Shown piece by piece: positions 7,137-14,557 of a DNA stretch of 16,176 bases. Origin of the DNA: DATJFQ01 sp035495555 (GTDB lineage: Bacteria > Acidobacteriota > Vicinamibacteria > Vicinamibacterales > 2-12-FULL-66-21); NCBI GenBank assembly GCA_035495555.1, contig DATJFQ010000094.1, positions 1 to 16,176 of the forward strand. Direction: 5' to 3'. The position numbers were made by a program, and so were the translations under genes. Under the pieces are notes generated by a model. That model did no database searches, was not told where the DNA came from, and saw nothing but the letters and a program-made list of their open reading frames with translations. How positions within the stretch are numbered: the stretch's first letter is position 1; each line of letters begins with the position of its first letter.

Positions 7137-7430
7137 TTACTCAGCGCGCAGAGCCTCCATGGGACTCGATGCAAGCGCCTTCCGTGCAGGCACCCAGCAG
7201 GCGAGCAGACACGTCACCCCGAGAGCGAGGATCAACAACAGGATCGCGACGCCGGCAAAGAGCGCGAGCAGCGGTTGCCGGGATCTCCCTCACGTCGTCT
7301 GCCTGCAGTGCGACCGTGACGAACCGGCGGCCCGACGCGCCGTACTCGGTGAACGCATGACCGATGACGGCTGCGATGCCGTCGATGTCCTCTCGCGCCT
7401 GCGCACCGTGACGCCGGTTGCCGGGCCTCT
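7137..7430 (-). pseudogene. Remnant of an ADOP/FtsX-type permease
   Basis: Minus-strand translation gives disconnected pieces of one permease. The order is GVTV (from 'RLKPGVTV'); then, one frame over, AQAREDIDGIAAVIGHAF with FVTVALQADDVREI, which resembles the end of the first periplasmic domain. A frame change leads into RQPLLALFAGVAILLL, and then LACYVPAR-like LLAWVPARKAL with the standard ADOP ending SPMEALRAE and a TAA at 7139-7137. The middle of the protein, some 500 residues in an intact ADOP, is missing, and an in-frame TGA lies just before the RQPLL segment. The fragment lies just downstream of an intact ADOP gene in the same orientation. It reads as a decayed duplicate produced by internal deletion plus at least two frameshifts. 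Recognition of the C-terminus is firm; the assignment of the upstream pieces is less so. Confidence 0.72.
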
Positions 7431-7448
7431 TATATCGGTGATGAGGGA

Positions 7449-9839
7449 TTAAGGATTCGACTCTCTTAAGACCTCGGCCGGGTCGACGTGCGCCGCGGCC
7501 CGCGCCGGTGCGTAGCACGCGATGAGCGACACGAGCAGCACGACCCCGCCGATCCCTGTGTACACACCCGGGTCCGTCGGCTTCACGTCGTTCAACATCG
7601 ATTGCATCGTCCGCGTGAGGAGCAGCGAGCCGACGACGCCGATGGCGATGCCGGCGAGCGCGGCGACGGCGCCGCGGCGCACGATCAGCCGCTGCACGGC
7701 CCCGGGATTGGCGCCGAGCGCGAGGCGGATGCCGTGCTCGTGCCGCTGCCGGCGCACGTTGTACGACGTCACGCCGTAGATGCCGACCATTGCGAGCACG
7801 CCGGCGAGCGCTCCGAAGACGTCCGTGAGGGCCGACAGCAGCCGCGGCTGCCCCACCGACGCGCTCATCACCTCGTCCATCGTCTGGACGTGGCTGACGG
7901 GCAGTTGCGGGTCGACGCTGGCGACGATGCTGCGCGCGCTCGGGATGAGCAACGCGGGTTCGATCCCGGCCGATCGGATTACCACCGTCATCGACCGATA
8001 CGCCGCTTCATCCGTCGTCCGGTAGAACTCATATCGCGAGGGCACTGCGAGCCCGAAGGACCGCACGTTCCCGATCACCCCGACGACCTGGTAATACTTC
8101 GACACGTCCGTTCCCTGCCCGAACCGTTTCCCGATGGGATCTTCGCCGGGCCAGAACTTCTCGGCCATGGCCTCATTGACGAGGACGGCGGTGCTGGCTT
8201 TGCCATCACGGCTGTCGAGCGCGCGTCCGCGCAGCAGCGGAATGCCGAGCGCCTTCAGGTAATCGCCGGTGAAGTAGCGGTATTCGACCAGCGGATTCGA
8301 ATCGGCGCCCCACGGGTTACCACCGGCCCGCGTCATCTCCCCGTTGTTCCCGAAGCGGTACATCGGCAGGTGACTGATGAGGCCGACATACTGCACGCCG
8401 CCCACTGCCTCGAGCCGTTCGTAAATCGTCTTGTAGGTGCTGGCGATGACCGAGTCGTCCTCATAGCGCGGGCCCGACGGCGAGATGTCGAATGCGATGA
8501 CGTGGTCCGGGTTGATGCCGGCGTCGCGATGCTCGAGCAGCAGCAGGTTCTTCGCGAGCAGGCCCGCGCCGACCAGCAACGCAAAGGCAAGCGCGGTTTC
8601 GGCGATCACGACGCCGTTGCCGAACGTCGCCGAGCCGCTCGCCGTCCGCGTGTCGCCTTCGCGGATTGCCGGCGTGAGCGTCGAGAGGCGCAGGCGGATC
8701 AACGGCCACAGGCCGCAGACGATGCCGACGACAATGGACAGGACGGCGGTGAACGCGACGACACGTCCGTCGAGGTGAATCGACGTGGCACGCGGAAGCG
8801 CATTCGCGGCCAGCCCGAGAAAGACCCGCATGGCCCAGAACGCGAGAAGCAGGCCGAAGGCGCCGCCGGTGAGCGACAGCAGCAGCGCCTCGCACGTGAG
8901 CTGCCGCGCGACGTCGCCGTGGCCCGCGCCAAGTGCGAGCCGGATTGCCAGCTCCCGCCGCCGCGAGAACCCGGAGGCCAGCAGCAGGTTGGCCACGTTT
9001 GCGCACGCGATCAACAGCACCATGAGCACGGCACCGAGCAGCACCTGCAGTGACCCGCGGACGCTGCCCACGATCGCTTCGTAATAGGACCGTACGTCGA
9101 TGCCGTGGTTGTGCCCGAATTCCTTGGCGAGGGTGACGCCGAGCGCGCGCATGTCCGTGGCGGCCTGCTGCACCGTGACGCCCGGCTTCAGCCGCGCGTA
9201 CGTGACGAGGAAGTGATTGCCGCGTGTCGACGGATCGAGCTTCCGCTGCAGTGGAACGAACACGTCGCCGTTTCGGTGGTTGAAGCCGTCCGGCATGACG
9301 CCGATCACTTCGTAGGCGTCGCCGTCGAACATCACCTTGCTGCCAATCGCCGCGCGGTCTCCACCGAATTCCTTCATCCAGAAGGGATAGCTGAGGACGA
9401 CCACCTTCGGCCCACCGGGCTGGTCCTCCTCCGGCGTGTACCACCGCCCGAGCGACGGCTGGACGCCAAACACGTCTTCCAGCGAGGCCGTCGTTGCCGC
9501 CCCGATCACCTGTTGCGGCTGTCCTTTGCCCGTCATGACGAACGACGCGCTGGTCGAACCGCCGATCGCCGAAAACACGTGGTTGCGGGTTTTCCAGTCG
9601 TTGTATTTCGGAAAGGACGCCGGACAGGTCGCGCACGCCGGCTGTGTGTCGTACACGATGACGAGCTGTTCGGGGTGCGGGTACGGCAGCGGCGTGAGGA
9701 GGACGCCATTGAAGATGCTGAACACGGCGGTCGTGATTCCGATCCCCAGCGCAAACGCGACAATCGCCATCACGCTCACGAACGTCTGCCGGCTGGCGGA
9801 CCGCAGCGCGTATCGGACGTCCTGTTTCAATCTGGCCAT
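7449..9839 (-). CDS. ADOP-family FtsX/MacB-like permease (second of the leftward pair)
   Basis: This 796-residue inner-membrane protein has the duplicated MacB/FtsX layout without an ATPase domain. Membrane segment 1 is at about 21-48, and the first periplasmic domain (MacB_PCD) spans about 50-262. The first FtsX block is at about 263-385 with VLLIACANVANLLLASGFSR, the next membrane segment at about 409-430, and a second periplasmic domain runs to about 690. A final FtsX block contains GIYGVTSYNVRRQRHEHGIR and ends DPAEVLRESNP. MacB-type permeases drive periplasmic conformational changes for export; ADOP substrates are unknown. The chosen ATG (9839) has GGGAGGG six bases upstream; a longer open frame overlaps the upstream gene and was rejected. 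The gene starts 13 bases after the upstream ADOP stop, so the two are surely co-transcribed. It has CxxC (Cys69, Cys72) early in the first periplasmic domain. Confidence 0.95.
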   Translation of the reverse strand: MARLKQDVRYALRSASRQTFVSVMAIVAFALGIGITTAVFSIFNGVLLTPLPYPHPEQLVIVYDTQPACATCPASFPKYNDWKTRNHVFSAIGGSTSASFVMTGKGQPQQVIGAATTASLEDVFGVQPSLGRWYTPEEDQPGGPKVVVLSYPFWMKEFGGDRAAIGSKVMFDGDAYEVIGVMPDGFNHRNGDVFVPLQRKLDPSTRGNHFLVTYARLKPGVTVQQAATDMRALGVTLAKEFGHNHGIDVRSYYEAIVGSVRGSLQVLLGAVLMVLLIACANVANLLLASGFSRRRELAIRLALGAGHGDVARQLTCEALLLSLTGGAFGLLLAFWAMRVFLGLAANALPRATSIHLDGRVVAFTAVLSIVVGIVCGLWPLIRLRLSTLTPAIREGDTRTASGSATFGNGVVIAETALAFALLVGAGLLAKNLLLLEHRDAGINPDHVIAFDISPSGPRYEDDSVIASTYKTIYERLEAVGGVQYVGLISHLPMYRFGNNGEMTRAGGNPWGADSNPLVEYRYFTGDYLKALGIPLLRGRALDSRDGKASTAVLVNEAMAEKFWPGEDPIGKRFGQGTDVSKYYQVVGVIGNVRSFGLAVPSRYEFYRTTDEAAYRSMTVVIRSAGIEPALLIPSARSIVASVDPQLPVSHVQTMDEVMSASVGQPRLLSALTDVFGALAGVLAMVGIYGVTSYNVRRQRHEHGIRLALGANPGAVQRLIVRRGAVAALAGIAIGVVGSLLLTRTMQSMLNDVKPTDPGVYTGIGGVVLLVSLIACYAPARAAAHVDPAEVLRESNP

Positions 9840-9852
9840 CGGCCGCCCTCCC

Positions 9853-12225
9853 TCACCGCAAGGCTTCGATCGGATCGGTGGTTGCCGCGCGACGCAAGGG
9901 GATTGCCGCCGCCACCATCGCAACGAGCACCAGGACGAGCGCACCGGCGCCGACGGCGATCGGATCGTGCGGCGTCACGCCGAACACCAGCGACTGCAGA
10001 AAACGTCCGGCTAACGCGAGCAATGCGAACCCGGTCGCGAGCCCGGCGCCCACCAGGCGCGCCGCCTCGCCCGCAACAGCGTGCATCAGGCCGGCCGGGG
10101 TCGCGCCGAGGGCCAGCCGCACTCCGAGCTCACGCCGCCGCTCGGTGACACTCAACGCGAGCAGCGCGTAGAGACCGACCGCCACGAGCGCGACCGCTGC
10201 GGCGGCGAACGCCGTCAGCGACGCCGCGTTGAGTCGCGGTTGCTCCAGCGCGTCGGCCATCACCTTGTCGAGCGGTTGCAGTGCGAACACAGGACGGCTC
10301 TGATCGAGGCGCCGAACGATCTCACGCACGGTCCCCGCGAGCGCCGCGGGGCTCCCCGCCGTCCGGACGACATACTCCGGATCGGGCCACGATCCCATCG
10401 GCATGCACACGTAAACGTATGGCGCTGCCGGTGCATCCGGGGCATCCTCGGCCGCGTCACCGACGATGCCGACGATGGTCCACGGCGCAGGATCGCTCTG
10501 CGAGAAGACCATGCGCCGGCTGACCAGGTTGGCTCCGCCGCCGTAGGTGTCGGCAAAACGACGGTTGATCATGACGTCGTGAGCTTGTGGACCGCCAACC
10601 TCGGAGTCGCGGCACCACACGCCTGACAGGAGCGGCACCTGCAAAGCTTGCAGGTACCCGGATGACACCGTGCGCTCACCGGTATTCACCGTGCCATCCG
10701 CGTTGGTGCCCCGCAAACCTCCGACGGTGACCTGGTAGCGAAGCGTCGCGCCGGTCGACGGCAGGAAGTTGGCGTATCCGGCAGCACGAACCTGCGGAAG
10801 GCGCCCGAGCTCGGAGAGGAGCGCGTGCTGGAACTGCCCCACGCGGGCGCGGTCTTCGTCCCACCGCGCTGCGACGTGGAACGTCAGCACGTTGGATGAC
10901 ACGAACCCGGTGTCGGCTCGACTGAGCGCGGCGTAAGATCGCACGAGAACACCGGCACTGCCTGCGAGCAGGACGCCCAACGCGACCTGCGCGCCGACGA
11001 GCGCGCGCTGCAGTCGATGCGAACCGCCAGCGATGCGCGCGGTTCCGATGAGCGCGGCCGTGCGCCCGCGGGTCGCCGTCCACGCCGGAAGCACACCGCA
11101 GATCATCGCGGTCAGTACCGTGAGCAGCGCGATGAATGCCGCGACGCGCAGATCGACCCCCGCCTCGCTGATACGCGGAATCGTCGTGAACGCCGCCGCC
11201 GCAACCCGGACGAGCGCCACCGCAGCAGCAATGCCGATGAGCGCACCAGCCATCGACAACACCGCCACCTCGCGCAGAATTGCGGCGACGACCTGGCGTC
11301 TCGACGCGCCGATTGCGCTCCGGAGCGCGAGCTCTCCCGCGCGACGCCGCAACTGCACCAGCATCAGGCCCGCCGCGTTCGTCAGCGCGACCACGAACAG
11401 CAGCGCGACCGCCGCAAACACGAGCCCGAGGGGACGCCGCTCGTCGCCGACGCGCACCTCCTTCAGCGACTTCACGTCGACGGTCCAGCCCGCGTCAGTT
11501 GCCGGGTACGCGTTCGCGAGGGTCGCCTGGATCGCGTCGAGATCCGCTTTCCCCTGCTCGGGGGTGAAGCCGGCGCGCAGCCGGCCGACGCCGCTGAGGA
11601 ATCGCGCCTGCCGCGTCCGGACGATCGCCGCGGAGAGCCGCGCAGGGATCCAGACGTCGATCGATGGCGCCGCAAACGCCGCCGGCATCACGCCGACAAT
11701 CGTGAACCCGACACCCGCGATCTGGAGGCGATGTCCGATGGCGGACGGCGATCGGCCGAACCGCCGCGTCCAGAATCCTGCACTGATGACCGCGGCAGGA
11801 GGTCCGTCTTCACGCTCTTCGTCCGGGGTGAACGTGCGGCCGAGCATCGGGTCTTCCGCATAGACCTCGAAATACCGCGGTGCGACCCGACGCCCTTCCA
11901 GCCGTTCGGGTTCCGAGCCGCTCGTATCGGTTACGTTCTCCGAATAGGATCCGGAGATCACCGCGAACGCTTTCGATTCGCGGTTCCAGTCCACCAGCCG
12001 GGCCGGGGCCACCAGGCTGACGCGCTGGCGCGCGGCCGGGCTGGCCTCCATCACGCTGACGAGCCGATCGGCGTCCGGATACGGGAGAGGTTTCAAGAGG
12101 ACCGCGTCGACGATCGCGAAGGCCGCCGCAGTGATAGCGGTCCCGAACGCCAGCGTGAAAACGGTCGTGAGCGAGAAGGCGGGCCGCCGTCCGACCGAAC
12201 GGAAGGCCTGGATGAGGGGCGTCAC
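9853..12225 (-). CDS. ADOP-family FtsX/MacB-like permease (first of the leftward pair)
   Basis: This 790-residue protein has the same two-block layout as its downstream neighbour. Membrane segment 1 is at about 18-45 (LTTVFTLAFGTAITAAAFAI), then a MacB-type periplasmic domain, and an FtsX block in which the usual IACANVANLLLAR is changed to ALTNAAGLMLVQLRRRAGE. A second periplasmic domain follows, then the C-terminal block with VGLYALLALSVTERRRELGV, ending in DPIEALR at TGA 9855-9853. The GTG at 12225 was chosen because it places VTPLIQAFRSVGRRPAFS at the N-terminus, as in related permeases, with AAGGTG a few bases before it. The open frame continues upstream, but only into the peptidase gene. 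It lies 89 bp downstream of the peptidase stop and 13 bp before the next ADOP start. No ATPase gene is adjacent, as expected for 'orphan' permeases. Confidence 0.93.
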   Translation of the reverse strand: MTPLIQAFRSVGRRPAFSLTTVFTLAFGTAITAAAFAIVDAVLLKPLPYPDADRLVSVMEASPAARQRVSLVAPARLVDWNRESKAFAVISGSYSENVTDTSGSEPERLEGRRVAPRYFEVYAEDPMLGRTFTPDEEREDGPPAAVISAGFWTRRFGRSPSAIGHRLQIAGVGFTIVGVMPAAFAAPSIDVWIPARLSAAIVRTRQARFLSGVGRLRAGFTPEQGKADLDAIQATLANAYPATDAGWTVDVKSLKEVRVGDERRPLGLVFAAVALLFVVALTNAAGLMLVQLRRRAGELALRSAIGASRRQVVAAILREVAVLSMAGALIGIAAAVALVRVAAAAFTTIPRISEAGVDLRVAAFIALLTVLTAMICGVLPAWTATRGRTAALIGTARIAGGSHRLQRALVGAQVALGVLLAGSAGVLVRSYAALSRADTGFVSSNVLTFHVAARWDEDRARVGQFQHALLSELGRLPQVRAAGYANFLPSTGATLRYQVTVGGLRGTNADGTVNTGERTVSSGYLQALQVPLLSGVWCRDSEVGGPQAHDVMINRRFADTYGGGANLVSRRMVFSQSDPAPWTIVGIVGDAAEDAPDAPAAPYVYVCMPMGSWPDPEYVVRTAGSPAALAGTVREIVRRLDQSRPVFALQPLDKVMADALEQPRLNAASLTAFAAAAVALVAVGLYALLALSVTERRRELGVRLALGATPAGLMHAVAGEAARLVGAGLATGFALLALAGRFLQSLVFGVTPHDPIAVGAGALVLVLVAMVAAAIPLRRAATTDPIEALR

Positions 12226-12254
12226 GACACCTTGGACGGTGTTGGCGCGCACCG

Positions 12255-12279
12255 GGTTGGCTTCAACCGCGCTTCGCGG
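12255..12279. other. Two adjacent short inverted repeats between peptidase and ADOP genes
   Basis: GGTTG (12255-12259) pairs with CAACC (12264-12268) around a four-base loop. CCGCG (12267-12271) pairs with CGCGG (12275-12279) around CTT. The stems share two bases, so they are alternatives or would need to adjust. They lie in the untranslated stretch upstream of the ADOP GTG on the minus strand. No T-run follows, so a terminator is not supported; an intercistronic RNA structure is possible. Confidence 0.4.
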
Positions 12280-12314
12280 CTCTTTGCGTGGTTGGAAGCG
12301 GTGTGGTTGTGTAG

Positions 12315-14450
12315 TTAAGTGCGCGCCGTATACCCGAGCCCCATGTTGAACATGATGAACGCATCGATGTCGCCCGTGGTCTCGAGCGCTTTCGTGAGAT
12401 TGCTCGCCCCGTGGCCGGAGTTCGTTTCGATGCGGATGAGCACCGGGTGCTCGGGGCTCGCCTTCGCCTGCAGTGTCGCCGCGTACTTGAACGAGTGCGC
12501 GGGCACGACACGGTCGTCGTGGTCGGCGGTCGTAATCAGCGTCGCCGGATACTTCACCCCCGCCTTGATGTTGTGCAGCGGCGAGTAGGCGTACAGCGCC
12601 TTGAACTCTTCGGGATTGTCGCTGGATCCATAGTCGGCAATCCAGTTCCAGCCGATCGTGAACTGCTGGAACCGCAGCATGTCCATCACGCCGACCTGCG
12701 GAATCGCCACGCGGAACAGGTCCGGCCGTTGATTGATCACGGCGCCGATCAGCAGGCCGCCGTTCGACCCGCCCTGAACCGCGAGCCGTTCGCTCGACGT
12801 GTACTTGTTGGCGATGAGCCACTGGGCGGCCGCGATGAAGTCGTCGAAGACGTTCTGCTTCTTCAGCTTCATCCCCGCCTTGTGCCAGGCTTCCCCGTAT
12901 TCCCCGCCGCCGCGGAGGTTCGCCGACGCGTAGACGAAGCCCTGCTCGAGCAGTGCGAGGCGCGCCGCGCTGAACGTCGGCGATTCGACGATGTTGAAAC
13001 CGCCGTAGCCGTAGAGCAGCGTCGGATTGCGTCCGTCGAGCGCGATCCCCTTCTTGTGGACGATGAACATCGGGATCTTCGTGCCGTCCTTGCTCGGATA
13101 GAAGACGCGCTCCGTCTCGTACTGCGATTCGTCGTAGCCGGGCACGCTCGGCTTCCGGAACACGGTGCTCGTCCCGCTCGCGATGTCGTAGCGGTAGATT
13201 GTCGGCGGCGAGACCTGTGACGTGAACGTGTAGAACACAAACGTGTCCTCCGGCTGGCCGTTGAAGCCGCCGGCCACGCCGGGACCGGGCAGCGGAATCT
13301 GCCGCTCGAGCGAGCCGTCCTCCCGATACACGTACGCGTTGGTCGCCACGTCCTTCAGATACGTCGCGAAGATGCGGTGGCCGGCCGTCGTGGCGCTCTG
13401 CAGCGGCTCCTCTCGTTCGGGCAGGATCGTCTTCCAGTTCGCCTCGTCCGGCCGTTTGGGATCGACGAGCATCACCCGGCGGTTGGGCGCGTTCCTGTTC
13501 GTCGTGACGAGCAGCTTGTCGCCGAGGTTGTCGACGACCCCGAACGAGTCGTTGCCAATGGTCTGGACGATCGGGTTGAATTCGCGCTCGCCGCGGGAGA
13601 GGTCGCGGACGAACAGCGCGTTGCCGTCCTTCCCCTTTCCGCGATCGGACACGGTCAGCATGGCGAAGCGTTCATCGTCAGTCGTCTCGACCGTGTGAAA
13701 GCGTTGCGGGTTGGCGGCGTCCTGATAGATCTGGCGATCGGCCGACTGCGGCGTGCCCACCTTGTGAAAGTACACGCGGTGGTCCTGATTGATCCCCGCT
13801 TTGACGGCACCCTTGCCCGGCTCCGGATAGCGGCTGTAGTAGAAGCCGTCTCCCGACCACGCGACGCCTGAAACCTTCACCCAATCGACGAGATCGGCCA
13901 GCGTCTTCTTCGTCGCGAGCTCCATTACTTTGTACTGCTGCCAGTCGGAGCCGGCCTTCGACACGCCGTAGACGGCGTACTTGGCGTCTTTCGACGGCGC
14001 GAACGTCGTCAGCCGCGAGGTGCCGTCGGTCGACCACGCGTTGGGATCGATCAGGACCTCCGGCGCGCCGTCGAGGCCTTTCTGGATGTAGAGAACGTTC
14101 TGGTTTTGCAGCCCGTCGTTCTTGTAGAAGAAGTAGTACGGCCCGCGGTGTGACGGCGAGCTGTATCGCTCGAACTTGTTCAGTTGCTTGACGCGATCCT
14201 GCAACTGCTTCCGAAAAGGGATCGCGTCCAGGTACGGGAAAGTGACGGCGTTCTCCGCCTTGACCCAGGCCGCGGTTTCAGGCGAGTTGTCGTCTTCGAG
14301 CCACCGATACGGGTCGGCGACTTTCACGCCGTGGTAGTCGTCGACTTGATTGACCTTCTTCGTCGCCGGATACTGCAGCGCCTGCGCGCTCAGCAGCGCG
14401 GACGCAAGAACCACGAACGCGCCTGTGAGGCGGTGTCTCGAGCTGTTCAC
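12315..14450 (-). CDS. Secreted prolyl oligopeptidase (peptidase family S9A)
   Basis: This 711-residue serine peptidase cleaves short peptides after proline. Residues 1-24 form a signal peptide (LASALLSAQA), so it works in the periplasm or outside. The N-terminal segment carries the family phrase DDYHGVKVADPYRWLEDD (37-54), followed by a beta-propeller to about residue 420 and the alpha/beta-hydrolase domain. The catalytic triad is complete: Ser562 in GGSNGG, Asp645 in TADHDDRVVP and His680 in NSGHG. LYGYGGF with Tyr480 and Tyr482 marks the oxyanion region. Length and motifs are normal for the family. Two in-frame GTG codons compete: the one at 14456 touches the AGGAGA site, while that at 14450 sits six bases after it and was preferred. 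A TAGAAT box lies upstream. Two ADOP permeases follow in the same direction, probably in one transcript. Confidence 0.96.
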   Translation of the reverse strand: MNSSRHRLTGAFVVLASALLSAQALQYPATKKVNQVDDYHGVKVADPYRWLEDDNSPETAAWVKAENAVTFPYLDAIPFRKQLQDRVKQLNKFERYSSPSHRGPYYFFYKNDGLQNQNVLYIQKGLDGAPEVLIDPNAWSTDGTSRLTTFAPSKDAKYAVYGVSKAGSDWQQYKVMELATKKTLADLVDWVKVSGVAWSGDGFYYSRYPEPGKGAVKAGINQDHRVYFHKVGTPQSADRQIYQDAANPQRFHTVETTDDERFAMLTVSDRGKGKDGNALFVRDLSRGEREFNPIVQTIGNDSFGVVDNLGDKLLVTTNRNAPNRRVMLVDPKRPDEANWKTILPEREEPLQSATTAGHRIFATYLKDVATNAYVYREDGSLERQIPLPGPGVAGGFNGQPEDTFVFYTFTSQVSPPTIYRYDIASGTSTVFRKPSVPGYDESQYETERVFYPSKDGTKIPMFIVHKKGIALDGRNPTLLYGYGGFNIVESPTFSAARLALLEQGFVYASANLRGGGEYGEAWHKAGMKLKKQNVFDDFIAAAQWLIANKYTSSERLAVQGGSNGGLLIGAVINQRPDLFRVAIPQVGVMDMLRFQQFTIGWNWIADYGSSDNPEEFKALYAYSPLHNIKAGVKYPATLITTADHDDRVVPAHSFKYAATLQAKASPEHPVLIRIETNSGHGASNLTKALETTGDIDAFIMFNMGLGYTART

Positions 14451-14473
14451 GGCCACTCTCCTGATGATTGGCG

Positions 14474-14479
14474 ATTCTA
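14474..14479 (-). promoter_or_regulatory. Possible -10 box (TAGAAT) for the peptidase unit
   Basis: Read leftward, TAGAAT matches TATAAT at five of six positions. A start point near 14467 would leave a short leader holding AGGAGA (14462-14457) before the GTG at 14450. Spacing of box, binding site and start is coherent. A -35 element is not convincing; the best candidate, GTGACC, would give a spacer of about 14 bases. Confidence 0.4.
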
Positions 14480-14557
14480 GCGCAGGGTAACGGGGTCACG
14501 CTCTCCCACTAAACGCGTCCGCTGTTCCTTCCGTCTAACCACCGGAGGAGCACTCCT

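Noticed and set aside
4610..7174. Minus-strand open frame of 854 codons containing ARREARGG-type repeats
   Set aside because: The peptide repeats come from translating the heptamer tract, and the rest is antisense to the VWFA gene.
7488..9053. Plus-strand open frame of 521 codons opposite the ADOP gene
   Set aside because: Arg/Asp/His-rich shadow of a well-supported permease on the other strand.
12226..12822. N-terminal extension of the first ADOP permease into the peptidase gene
   Set aside because: The extra codons overlap the peptidase coding region in another frame and have no membrane or domain character.
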